Source of the DNA: Spirochaetales bacterium
GTDB lineage: Bacteria > Spirochaetota > Spirochaetia > DSM-2461
Assembly: GCA_022360655.1 (NCBI GenBank)
Contig: JAKSCK010000047.1
Span: 1-57,233 of the forward strand
Length of the DNA stretch: 57,233 bases
Direction: 5' to 3'
This document shows positions 9,116-17,385 of this stretch, in pieces; positions within the stretch are counted from its first letter, which is position 1, and each line of letters opens with the position of its first letter. The notes under the pieces are model-generated. The model was given only the letters and a program-made list of their open reading frames with translations, was not told the origin of the DNA and did no database searches. Position numbers and translations under genes: made by a program.

Positions 9116-10844
9116 AATGTGCACCAGAAGCTTGAGGATGAAGAATGATGCTTCCCCCTATGCTTTCCATCAATTGCTTCACAATATAAAGCCCAAGTCC
9201 CATGGAGCGTTCTCCTCCAGAAGGTTGAGCTGAAAGACGGGAAAACTTTCCAAAAAGATGCTTCTGGTCCTCCTGGGAAAATCCCGGCCCCTCATCACCA
9301 ATTCTCCAGATCACGCCATGAGCTGTTCTTTCTCCAGAAATCACCACCCGGCCTCCTGAAGGAGAAAATTTCACTCCATTATCAATCAGATTTTCACAAA
9401 CCGTTCTCACAAGAAAGCGATTCTCTTGAATGGGCATCGAGGGCAAATCACAATGAAATGAGATTTTTTTTGTTTGAGCAGGAAAATTATAGGTCTTTAG
9501 AATCAGCTGAGTTTCCTCATACAAATCAAAGTGCTCGTGGTGCGTTCCAAAAGCACCGCCCTCATCCAGTTTGAGAAACACCATGATGTTCTCCATCATG
9601 GTTTTCAGATTCCCCGCAACAAGAGCCAAATGCCGGAAGTCTTCCGTCTCGGGAGATTCTTGACTCAGCTCTCGAGAAATATTGGATAAAACCGTGATGG
9701 GTGTCGCCGTGTTATGACCAATGATGTGCAGTAAGGACGTGCGCAATTCAATCAACCGTTCTTTCTCTTGATTCGAATATTCCAATTCCTTCAAAGCGGA
9801 ATCCAATCGGTACACCATCCGGTTCAAGCTGGTGTTCAATTCCATAAACTCATCTTTTCCATAAACACAAATTCGGGGCTTAAAATCCGCAAAATCAATT
9901 CCAGCCATATAGGTACAAAGACATTGAATATTGCCAATAATTTTTCGGATGATGCCGCCCACAGCAATAAACACCGCAAAAGAGCAAAGCACATTGATTG
10001 TGAAAACAAGAAACAGAAAGGGGTAGAGTTCCTTGCGATACTGTTCAAATGGAATCAGAGAAACCAGATAGAAACCCAGGGGTTGAATGGCCGTATTAAA
10101 TGCGTAATAACGCTTCCCCCCAATTTTAACCATGCTGTGTCCAGACGCATCATGAACCAATTCATTCCAGTCCAAAAGTCCCGAATATTCCACCGGTTCA
10201 CCCAGTTGTCGATCAAAGGTAATCACCCGATGATCCTCCGTCACCACCAATATTTTGGCCTGACCGCCCGCATCATCCTCCTTAAATGCAGACAAGAAAA
10301 CATGAATGGGAATGTAGACACTCATGATGCCCATCAATCCATCCTTTCCATACACACCAGTGATGGCCCCCACCATATCAGAGGATAAGGCCATCGTATC
10401 CTGATAGGGAGAGGCCCACAAAACATCACCTGGTTGTCCCTTCTGATCCATCCACAGAGTATGACCCCGCTGTAAAAAAAGCGCACCATGACCCAACTCT
10501 TTTGAAATCAAGGATTTATTATCATTGATACTCAAATATGAAACCGCCCCCATAGAGGGGAAAATCGCCCTCACCTTATCCCAATCAGAAACCAGAGATA
10601 GAGCCTCAGAGTCCCTTTCAAGATCATCCAATCGCTCATCCTGAGCACTCACCCGAAGCATCTCTTCCAAAGTTCCAATTGTGGCATCCACGCGGCCTCG
10701 GCGAATGGAATCCAAACGAATCACGGTGCTCACCATAGACCGATGCTCAATCTCTTTTTGAACCAGATAAAGAACAAACACAGACATGAACGCCAGCGGA
10801 AGAACAAGAAAAAGCAGAAGATGAAGTCGATAGCGATGCATCAT
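9081..10844 (-). CDS. Sensor histidine kinase with periplasmic Cache domain
   Basis: The protein is about 587 residues: TM1 (about 6-28), a periplasmic Cache-type sensor (about 35-265), TM2 (about 270-298), a HAMP-like linker, and a HisKA-like dimerisation helix with the H-box IIGHNTATPI (His near 376). A HATPase_c domain follows with N-box NLIDNGVKFSPSGG and G-box GLGLYIVKQL. The residue after the phospho-His is Asn rather than the usual Glu/Asp, which in other kinases affects phosphatase activity. ATG 10844 is preferred over GTG 10856. The response regulator at 7368 is the probable partner. Its gene converges on the Cache-only protein. Confidence 0.88.
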   Translation of the reverse strand: MMHRYRLHLLLFLVLPLAFMSVFVLYLVQKEIEHRSMVSTVIRLDSIRRGRVDATIGTLEEMLRVSAQDERLDDLERDSEALSLVSDWDKVRAIFPSMGAVSYLSINDNKSLISKELGHGALFLQRGHTLWMDQKGQPGDVLWASPYQDTMALSSDMVGAITGVYGKDGLMGIMSVYIPIHVFLSAFKEDDAGGQAKILVVTEDHRVITFDRQLGEPVEYSGLLDWNELVHDASGHSMVKIGGKRYYAFNTAIQPLGFYLVSLIPFEQYRKELYPFLFLVFTINVLCSFAVFIAVGGIIRKIIGNIQCLCTYMAGIDFADFKPRICVYGKDEFMELNTSLNRMVYRLDSALKELEYSNQEKERLIELRTSLLHIIGHNTATPITVLSNISRELSQESPETEDFRHLALVAGNLKTMMENIMVFLKLDEGGAFGTHHEHFDLYEETQLILKTYNFPAQTKKISFHCDLPSMPIQENRFLVRTVCENLIDNGVKFSPSGGRVVISGERTAHGVIWRIGDEGPGFSQEDQKHLFGKFSRLSAQPSGGERSMGLGLYIVKQLMESIGGSIILHPQASGAHFSLFFPQEQKV

Positions 10845-10902
10845 GGATCGGTTCACTTCCAGCCTCTTTGTTTTTGAACTCTCATTGATATTCCTTTTTT
10901 AT

Positions 10903-10933
10903 ATCGACCCCCAGGCTCCGAGCCTGGGGGTTA
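10903..10933. repeat. GC hairpin repeat (copy 3) behind ogt
   Basis: An 11-bp perfect stem ACCCCCAGGCT / AGCCTGGGGGT has a CCG loop and 5' flank ATATCG. It lies 12 bases past the ogt stop, upstream of the kinase start; it may end the alkA-ogt transcript. Confidence 0.75.
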
Positions 10934-10942
10934 GGGGACGCA

Positions 10943-11419
10943 TTAAAACAGTTCAGCCTCTTGGGGATGCTCTAACTTCAGCAACTGTGCCTTCATCTCC
11001 ACTCCAAAAGCAAAGCCGGTCAGTGCTCCTCCCACTCCCACCACTCGATGGCAAGGAATAAGAATTGGGATGGGATTTTTCCCGTTAGCAGCTCCCACTG
11101 CCCGAGAGGCCTTAGGTTGACCAAGTCTGATGGCCACATCTTTGTAGCTCCACGTTTCTCCATACGGAATTTCTTGGAGCACCTGCCAAACCTGTGATTG
11201 AAATTCACTTCCCACAGGAGCAAGGGGCAACGAAAAAGCCTGCCGCTTACCAGAGGTATATTGCTGCAATTGGGCCACAGCCTCAGGCCACTCGCTGGCC
11301 TGTGCACTCGTCCCTTCAAAATCATCAAATGCACCAAGATGTAAACGCCGAATGCCTTGCTCATCCCAAAGAATGGTCATCTCCCCCAACTGGGTCATAA
11401 AACGTTGATACTGCATCAT
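10943..11419 (-). CDS. ogt: Methylated-DNA--protein-cysteine methyltransferase
   Basis: The 158-residue protein repairs O6-alkylguanine by transferring the alkyl group to its own Cys. The acceptor motif IPCHRVVG lies near residue 125, preceded by the DNA-binding ASRAVGAANGKNP and followed by LTGFAFGVEMKAQLL. The N-terminal domain is short, as in Ogt. ATG 11419 forms an ATGA overlap with the stop of alkA, so it is preferred to the longer frame start at 11446. Coupling of alkA and ogt makes a dedicated alkylation-repair operon. Confidence 0.94.
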   Translation of the reverse strand: MMQYQRFMTQLGEMTILWDEQGIRRLHLGAFDDFEGTSAQASEWPEAVAQLQQYTSGKRQAFSLPLAPVGSEFQSQVWQVLQEIPYGETWSYKDVAIRLGQPKASRAVGAANGKNPIPILIPCHRVVGVGGALTGFAFGVEMKAQLLKLEHPQEAELF

Positions 11420-12372
11420 GCATTGCCCCCTTCGCGCCACAAACACAATGTGCCATAGGTGCGATAAGGCCGCCAGGCTTCCGCTACAGACCTGGCTTGA
11501 GACGGTGTGGCTCGTTGGCCAGCCTCACCCAAAGCTTTAAGCACACCCAAATCCCCAGCCGGGAAACGGTCCTTCATGCCCAATCCTCTCATGGCCACAT
11601 ATTCCGCCGTCCAATCTCCCACACCCTTCAATGCTGTTATTTTCCGGTGAAATTCCTCATAGGTTTGGTGAAAAGAGAAAAACTGCGCATCCTCACAAAC
11701 CGCTTGAGCCAAACCATAAAGCGTCTGTTGCCGTTGGGGTAAAATCCCCAGACCATCTAAATTGGTTTTCCGTAAAACAGCTGCATCTGGAAAAATTCGA
11801 AAGATCCCCCCTTGGGGCGTTTCCAACAGCAATCCCGCTCGTTCCACCAAACGCCCAGCCAAGGTTGTTGCCGCTGCTACTGTAACTTGCTGGCCCAAAA
11901 TGGCTCGAACCGCCGCCTCAAAAGGGGTAAAGACCACAGGAAGTCTTGGAATCCCACGCTCAAGAAGTTGCGTTTGAAATCGTTGCTCTTGGGACAATGC
12001 GGCCTCAACATCCCCAAGGGGGATGTCCATATCAAAGCACACACGCAAACAGGGAAGAAGCTCATCCAAAACCTCTGGATTTTTAGTTTTCACCTGGAGA
12101 ACAAGCCCCTGATTCACAGGTTTTAGAGAAAACCATCCCTGATGATTAGCCAGTGAAAAACTTCGGCGATATTCTCCATCCACCACCTCTTCCACACCAG
12201 CAATGCAACGGGGCTGAAGAAAGGACAGCATGGCCAAAAACGCCTCCTTCCCTACAGAGTGAAAAATATGGGTGAATAATTGATCGCTCATGTTGACCTT
12301 TCCTCGATTCATGCGCAGTGAATCCTGAAACCGTACAAAGAAGTCCATCTCTGCCAGACTTTGATCAGGCAT
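11416..12372 (-). CDS. alkA: AlkA-type DNA-3-methyladenine glycosylase
   Basis: The 318-residue protein excises alkylated bases from DNA. After an N-terminal AlkA_N-like domain comes the HhH-GPD core: ILGQQVTVAAATTLAGRL, then the helix-hairpin-helix LKGVGDWTAEYVAMRGLG. The catalytic Asp is in FPAGDLGVLKA. The N-terminal Ada-type regulatory zinc domain of fused Ada-AlkA proteins is absent. The start at 12372 is uncertain, and MNRGKVN or MSDQLF further in are alternatives. The gene is coupled to ogt by a 4-base overlap. Confidence 0.92.
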   Translation of the reverse strand: MPDQSLAEMDFFVRFQDSLRMNRGKVNMSDQLFTHIFHSVGKEAFLAMLSFLQPRCIAGVEEVVDGEYRRSFSLANHQGWFSLKPVNQGLVLQVKTKNPEVLDELLPCLRVCFDMDIPLGDVEAALSQEQRFQTQLLERGIPRLPVVFTPFEAAVRAILGQQVTVAAATTLAGRLVERAGLLLETPQGGIFRIFPDAAVLRKTNLDGLGILPQRQQTLYGLAQAVCEDAQFFSFHQTYEEFHRKITALKGVGDWTAEYVAMRGLGMKDRFPAGDLGVLKALGEAGQRATPSQARSVAEAWRPYRTYGTLCLWREGGNA

Positions 12373-12475
12373 GCGGGTTCAAAGAACATGTCAGAGAGGT
12401 GAATTTCCATAGCCATGTCTGTATTATGGGGAATGTGGGCCCTTCATGCTTGGCCTTCCAACCAAAGAGGCCTCT

Positions 12476-14044
12476 ATGAATCACAATCAACCCAAAATTC
12501 TCCTTGCCGTTCTCAATGCTCGTTACAGCCATCCCTCTTTAGGACTCCGTTGCCTTTTGGCCAATATGGGCTCTCTTCAAGAACAAACCTCCATTGCAGA
12601 ATTCCTCATTGGTGATGCCATTGAGGATGTTGTTGAACAGATTTTGGCCCAGTCTCCGGCCATTCTTGGATTTAGCTTATCCATTTGGAATGTGGTGAAA
12701 TCCCGCCAAATCATGGCTGTGATTCGTCAAGTGGCTCCAGAAATTCGCATCATTGTGGGAGGACCTGAAGTACGCTGGGCCAAAGAACCTGTAAAAGAAG
12801 CCCACCACTTATTGCGTGGAGAGGGAGAAGAGGCCTTCCCAACCCTTTGCCATCAGATTCTTCAGGGACAAGACGTTCCAGCCGTTGTGGATGGAGGTTT
12901 GCCCAATCTCAAAACAGCGGTACTCCCCTATGATTTGTATTCTGACAAAGATTTAGAACAACGCATCACTTATGTAGAAACCTCACGAGGCTGCCCTTTT
13001 GGCTGTGAGTTCTGTTTGTCCTCCCGGGAACGAAAGGTCAGAACCTATCCTCGTCAGGCCTTAGAAGAGGCCTTTGATAATCTGATTCGTCGGGGATGTC
13101 GCACATTTAAATTCATTGATAGAACCTTCAACATTCATGAAGATTCCAGCATAGCCTGGCTGGATTTCTTTTATGAACGATGGCCCAAAGATGATAAAGG
13201 CCATCTTATTGGCCCGGATGTGATACGCCAACCGGGGCGCAGTGCTCAACGCAATGAAAGTCTGTTTCTTCATTTTGAAGTGGTGCCCGAACGCTTTGGC
13301 CCCCGATTCCTCAAATCACTAAGCCGCTTCCCCTCTGGGGGAATCCAGCTGGAGATGGGCGTGCAGTCTTTGGCACCGGAAGTGGGGGAACGCATTGGCA
13401 GACCCGTCCATCAAAAGGAGATTGCTGAGAGCATCCAGTCCCTCAAATCACAAACCACGGTGCACATTCATGCCGATCTCATCATCGGCCTTCCAGGGGA
13501 AGATGAGCAAAGCTTTGCTCGGGGCTTTGATAAACTCCGGGAAATGGGCCCGGATGAAATCCAGTTGGGGATTCTCAAACGTCTCCCAGGGGCTCCCATA
13601 GATCGGCATACAGAAAAATTTGCCATGAAATACAACCAAGAACCGCCCTATGATGTGTTGGCCACAAGTTGTATTGATTTTGTCCAAATGCAAAGGCTCA
13701 AACGGATAGCCCGTTATCATGAGATCTTTTGCAACAGTGGCCGTTTTGTTCAGGGAATGGAACACATCATGGCTGAAGGAGATTCCGCTTTTCTGGCCCT
13801 GAAAAAGTTTTCCCAATGGCTGTGGGAAAAAATGGGACGGGCTCATGCCATTGGCCAGCCCCGTCAATTTGCTTTGGTTCTGGAATATTTACAAGATCAT
13901 CTGAATATGGATGCTGAGCATGCTGCAACAGTCTTAGCAGAAGATTTTCTCCGAAACGGTCATCCTCGCTACCTTCCGGAATGTCTAAGGCCGTATCTGT
14001 CCAAAGATGATTTAGAAAAATTGCTTCAAAAGAAAACAGTCTAA
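12476..14044 (+). CDS. B12-binding radical SAM protein of the DUF4080 type
   Basis: The 522-residue protein has a cobalamin-binding-like domain (about 1-130; LAVLNARYSHPSLG, IIVGGPEVRWAK, LLRGEGEEAF), radical SAM motif CPFGCEFC near residues 172-179, then FKFIDRTFN, GVQSL and DLIIGLPGEDE. A C-terminal DUF4080-like helical domain ends the protein. ATG 12476 has AGAGG about six bases before it; the longer frame from 12446 does not. Its function is unknown in the family. It stands alone, divergent from alkA. Confidence 0.87.
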   Translation: MNHNQPKILLAVLNARYSHPSLGLRCLLANMGSLQEQTSIAEFLIGDAIEDVVEQILAQSPAILGFSLSIWNVVKSRQIMAVIRQVAPEIRIIVGGPEVRWAKEPVKEAHHLLRGEGEEAFPTLCHQILQGQDVPAVVDGGLPNLKTAVLPYDLYSDKDLEQRITYVETSRGCPFGCEFCLSSRERKVRTYPRQALEEAFDNLIRRGCRTFKFIDRTFNIHEDSSIAWLDFFYERWPKDDKGHLIGPDVIRQPGRSAQRNESLFLHFEVVPERFGPRFLKSLSRFPSGGIQLEMGVQSLAPEVGERIGRPVHQKEIAESIQSLKSQTTVHIHADLIIGLPGEDEQSFARGFDKLREMGPDEIQLGILKRLPGAPIDRHTEKFAMKYNQEPPYDVLATSCIDFVQMQRLKRIARYHEIFCNSGRFVQGMEHIMAEGDSAFLALKKFSQWLWEKMGRAHAIGQPRQFALVLEYLQDHLNMDAEHAATVLAEDFLRNGHPRYLPECLRPYLSKDDLEKLLQKKTV

Positions 14045-14082
14045 GATTCTCTCACCATCTCAAGTCCCCAAACAACCAGGAA

Positions 14083-14130
14083 GTCCAAGGATGTTCCCCG
14101 CATTCCTTGGACAGAGTCCCCTTGTTTTTT
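14083..14130 (+). terminator. Probable rho-independent terminator
   Basis: A 9-bp stem GTCCAAGGA / TCCTTGGAC (14083-14091 with 14104-14112) is followed by CCCCTTGTTTTTT, after the radical SAM gene. It is unlike the CGACCCC hairpin family. Confidence 0.6.
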
Positions 14131-14188
14131 ACTCAGCTCACGATATTTTATCAGTAAAGCAGTCATGTTTTATTACGTGAATTGATTC

Positions 14189-15823
14189 ATGAGAACAAAG
14201 AATTACTGGAGGAAGGATTTGAACGCAAATCAAAGAAAATGGAACCATAGAGCTTGCTATTTCTTGATGGGAATGATGCTGCTATTTGCCCTGATCGCTT
14301 GCGAAAATCCAAGTGTTGGAGGCTCTGATGACAACACCCCCTCCCTTCGTTTCAGCATCACCCCCACTCGCCAAGGCTTCTCCTCTATTAGCCATTTTGA
14401 TGCCGCTACAAGAAACTACCAATTCTCACTGCCATTTGGGACAGAAACCATCACAGTCACCACCCAATCGGTAGCTGGAGATTCCATCGTCCCCCTCTCC
14501 ATCCAAGGAACGGCTCCCAATGGAGCCGCTCTAGGAATCCGCGCCGTAGGTGGAGCAGTAGAAATCAGCCGCATGGCAACAGGAATGAATCGTGTTCAGG
14601 TTGCTGTACCTCAAGAGGTTGGAGGCAATCCTGAAACATACACCGTACTGTTCCATGTCCTGCCTCTGTTCAATTTCCGAACAGCCGTATCTCATACCAC
14701 CAATGCCCTTCTTGATGGAGCCAACAACTTAGCTTCCATGGAAATCTCTGGACGACAAATTCTCTTTGTTGCAGGCTCTTCCTCCAATGCTGTCAGTGCT
14801 TATGAAGTGCGTGCATCTGGGGAAAATCTGTCTCTGAACCTGCGGGGTTCCGTGTCGGATTCTACCAATGCATCAACCTATCATCTTCAAGGAGCAGAAG
14901 ATGTGGCCGTGGCCACAGTGGGCGCGAAAAACCTGCTCTTTGTGGCCGGTTCTACCGATGATGGAATCAGTGTTTTTGAAATAAACCTTACTGGCAATTC
15001 TCTGATACTCACCAACAAAGCCAATGTCAAAGACTCCGATGCAACCAATTATGAATTGGATGGTGTCTATGCTCTGGATTTGGCCGTTGTGGGTGGAAAA
15101 ACCCTTCTGTTTGCAGCTGGTAAAGATGACCATGGCTTCAGCGTTTTTGAGGTTCTTGTGAGTGGGGACACTGTCACTTTGAGCCCCAAAGCCCATGAAA
15201 CAGACTCCGCGACAAGCTACCTCCAAGGCCCCCGGGACATCCACCATGCCCGCTTTGGAGGTAAAGATCTTCTCTTTGTTCCATCCTTTGATGAGCATGG
15301 TGTGAGTGTGTATGAGGTGGCCGTCTCTGGAGCCAATGTTACCCTCACCCACCGCACCCGTGTTGTGGATGATACCAATTCCAACATCCGTGGAGCCTAT
15401 GGTCTCACAAGCACAACCGTTGGTGGCCAAAATCTCCTCATTGTGGCAGGTTTCTCCGATAGTGGGATCAGTGCCTATGAGATTGGTGTTGCTGGAAACA
15501 CCGTTTCCCTCACCCATAAAGCCCGTCTCACCGATTCTCTCACCATCAATCTCAATGGAGCCTACAGTGTTGAAGCCCTTACTGTGGCTGGGGAAACCTA
15601 CCTCTTTGTTCCTGCCTTCAGTGAAAACGGTTTGGGTGGATTCACCATCAGTGTCAGTGGCAGCACCGTCACACTTCACAATCAAGCCCGTCAAAACTTC
15701 AGCGCAGGACGAGAACTCTTAGGAGTCACAGATACCCATGTTCTCACCCTTGGGCAAAAACTCTATCTCTTTACTGCTGCTCAAAATGACGATGGTCTTG
15801 GAAGCTACGAGCTTGGCTTATAA
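14189..15823 (+). CDS. Lipoprotein with cadherin-like domain and seven-repeat beta-propeller
   Basis: The protein is about 544 residues, with a lipoprotein signal ending LLFALIAC. A beta-sandwich domain (about 50-160, ending PETYTVLFHV) looks like the cadherin-like PF12733 fold. Seven repeats of about 55 residues follow. Each has the pattern L-x-G-A, VGGKxLLFVAG, D-x-GIS-x-(Y/F)-E and SG-x-x-V-x-L-T. Seven blades predict one closed propeller on the cell surface or in the periplasm. The function is unknown; ligand binding or adhesion is a guess. ATG 14189 is given, but a TTG at 14219 has an excellent GGAGGAAGGA site five bases upstream and gives a cleaner signal peptide. A GC hairpin repeat lies eight bases after the stop. 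Confidence 0.72.
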   Translation: MRTKNYWRKDLNANQRKWNHRACYFLMGMMLLFALIACENPSVGGSDDNTPSLRFSITPTRQGFSSISHFDAATRNYQFSLPFGTETITVTTQSVAGDSIVPLSIQGTAPNGAALGIRAVGGAVEISRMATGMNRVQVAVPQEVGGNPETYTVLFHVLPLFNFRTAVSHTTNALLDGANNLASMEISGRQILFVAGSSSNAVSAYEVRASGENLSLNLRGSVSDSTNASTYHLQGAEDVAVATVGAKNLLFVAGSTDDGISVFEINLTGNSLILTNKANVKDSDATNYELDGVYALDLAVVGGKTLLFAAGKDDHGFSVFEVLVSGDTVTLSPKAHETDSATSYLQGPRDIHHARFGGKDLLFVPSFDEHGVSVYEVAVSGANVTLTHRTRVVDDTNSNIRGAYGLTSTTVGGQNLLIVAGFSDSGISAYEIGVAGNTVSLTHKARLTDSLTINLNGAYSVEALTVAGETYLFVPAFSENGLGGFTISVSGSTVTLHNQARQNFSAGRELLGVTDTHVLTLGQKLYLFTAAQNDDGLGSYELGL

Positions 15824-15828
15824 CGAAT

Positions 15829-15865
15829 ATCGACCCCTCCAGTCCTCATGGACCTGGAGGGGTTA
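15829..15865. repeat. GC hairpin repeat (copy 4) after the propeller lipoprotein
   Basis: The stem ACCCCTCCA / TGGAGGGGT continues as GTCC / GGAC after a one-base bulge, with a TCAT loop; the 5' flank is ATATCG. It is positioned as a terminator but has only a weak T run. Confidence 0.72.
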
Positions 15866-15949
15866 TGCTTCTTTTACATCCGCCATGACTTGATTTCTCC
15901 TCCTCTTTCAGACGATAAACGGAGAACTACAAAGAATAGAGGTGGCCTC

Positions 15950-16804
15950 ATGAAAAACCAATTCATCCTTATTGGGATTCTCTCAAGTTTGTTCCTTTTT
16001 TCCTGCTCTACCTACCAGCCCTATGGTGAACCAACAGCTCTTGCTCTTTACGATGTTCAAGATGGAGATTTGATTTCCCAGAATCAAGAAGTCTCAGAAG
16101 CGGATTTGATTCTTCATCAAGAGCTATGGGATGTGGCCATGCTCGCTATTCCCGCAGACTACCAGCACTTCATTGTAGGATTTCGTATTGAGTCCGATGG
16201 ACCAGATCAGATTCTGGCATCCGTCGAGCCTGACGGAGAAGAACTGCTGGATTTATCCTCGTGGACCCTCGCTGTTGATTTGATGGATGCTGTGGACCGA
16301 ACAGGTGCCCTCAAAACAGAAGAACTCACCACCACATTGATTCATGAATTTGCCCATATCCTTTCACTCAATTCCAATCAAATCATAGCAGTAAACTGGA
16401 ATGAAGTGGATTTTCAAGAAGACGAAGAGGATGACCGCTATTGGACCTCCGAGGGCATTGCACAGGAAGATTCCTACCTCAATTTGTTCTATCAGCGCTT
16501 CTGGACAGACGAACTCCTTGAGGCCGTATGGAACATTGAAGATGCTGATGATGATGAGGAATACACAAAGCTCTGGAATGATCTTTCCATTGCCACGTAC
16601 ACCGATTTCATCACGGACTATGCCATGACCAATCCAGAAGAAGACTTTGCAGAATCCTTTGCCTATTATGTGATGAATCCGATTCCAGAACCCACGGGAA
16701 CCTTGTCCATTGAAAAAGTCTTATTTTTCGATTCGTTCCCAGAGATTCAAAGCATCCGTACGGAATTACGGGAAATGCTGGATTTCAATTCAGAAGAATC
16801 CTAA
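15950..16804 (+). CDS. Lipoprotein with putative zinc metallopeptidase motif
   Basis: The 284-residue protein has a lipoprotein signal ending SSLFLFSC (Cys near 19). A gluzincin-like motif LIHEFAHILSLN places H132, E133 and H136. A second motif NPEEDFAESFAYYVM, with E235 as likely third zinc ligand, occurs about 100 residues later. The pair HExxH plus (E)DFAESF is known from putative zinc-binding metallopeptidases of secreted proteins. It should act outside the inner membrane; its substrate is unknown. ATG 15950 follows GAGGTGG; the longer frame from 15848 begins inside a hairpin repeat. The middle is very acidic (DEEDD, DADDDEE). It lies downstream of the propeller lipoprotein in the same direction. 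Confidence 0.75.
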   Translation: MKNQFILIGILSSLFLFSCSTYQPYGEPTALALYDVQDGDLISQNQEVSEADLILHQELWDVAMLAIPADYQHFIVGFRIESDGPDQILASVEPDGEELLDLSSWTLAVDLMDAVDRTGALKTEELTTTLIHEFAHILSLNSNQIIAVNWNEVDFQEDEEDDRYWTSEGIAQEDSYLNLFYQRFWTDELLEAVWNIEDADDDEEYTKLWNDLSIATYTDFITDYAMTNPEEDFAESFAYYVMNPIPEPTGTLSIEKVLFFDSFPEIQSIRTELREMLDFNSEES

Positions 16805-16853
16805 CCAGAAATCATGCTGTATCTTTGTTAAGATTCTGCATCTCCCCTCATCA

Positions 16854-16879
16854 CCCTTTCAAAACCTTTTTTGAAAGGG
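16854..16879 (+). terminator. Perfect 11-bp hairpin downstream of the peptidase lipoprotein
   Basis: CCCTTTCAAAA pairs with TTTTGAAAGGG around a CCTT loop. Its place 50 bases after the stop suggests a terminator or attenuator. It also argues that the PNPOx gene starts after it. Confidence 0.5.
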
Positions 16880-16908
16880 TCGTTCTAGAGAAACAACAAG
16901 GAAAACAT

Positions 16909-17385
16909 GTGAGACGTCACAAGAAAGAAATCACTGACCGGGCTCAGATTGATGCCATCATTCGGGAATCGCAGGTTTGCCGCCTCGCCATGACGGGACC
17001 AGAAGGCCCCTACATTGTGCCGTTGAACTTTGGCTATGATGGAACCACCCTCTACTTTCATTGCGCCAAAGAAGGCCAAAAGATGGACATTCTTCAAGCC
17101 AATCCCCAGGTGTGTTTTGAATTTGATCTTGTGGATGAACTCAAAGAAGGAAAAGGACTTTGCTCCTGGTCCATGTCTTATCGCAGTGTCATTGGTTTTG
17201 GCACAGTGCGATTTTTAAAAGAACCTCAAGAAAAACAGAACGCCCTCCAAGAACTCTTGGCCCAATACGGTGGACCACGCCAAGAATTACAAGAAAAAGC
17301 AGTGACCGCCACAGCCGTTTTCTGTGTAGACATTGCCAAAATCACTGGAAAGCAGAACCCTCCACCAGACGCACAATCGCATTAA
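16909..17385 (+). CDS. Pyridoxamine 5'-phosphate oxidase-fold (NimA-like) flavoprotein
   Basis: The 158-residue protein is a split-barrel flavin-binding protein. It has the pattern SQVCRLAMTGPEGPYIVPLNFGYDG and LYFHCAKEGQKMDIL, then NPQVCFEFD, found in the nitroimidazole-resistance/PNPOx-like family. Such proteins bind FMN or heme and reduce small substrates; the natural role here is not known. GTG 16909 with AAGGA upstream is chosen; the longer ATG frame from 16825 would run through a perfect hairpin. It ends with a 4-base overlap with the convergent DUF523 gene. Confidence 0.82.
   Translation: MRRHKKEITDRAQIDAIIRESQVCRLAMTGPEGPYIVPLNFGYDGTTLYFHCAKEGQKMDILQANPQVCFEFDLVDELKEGKGLCSWSMSYRSVIGFGTVRFLKEPQEKQNALQELLAQYGGPRQELQEKAVTATAVFCVDIAKITGKQNPPPDAQSH

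Noticed and set aside
9768..10388. Plus-strand 206-codon frame opposite the Cache histidine kinase
   Set aside because: Antisense shadow; the kinase frame has all motifs.
14873..15694. Minus-strand 273-codon frame opposite the propeller lipoprotein
   Set aside because: It arises because the sense gene is repetitive; no start context or family similarity.
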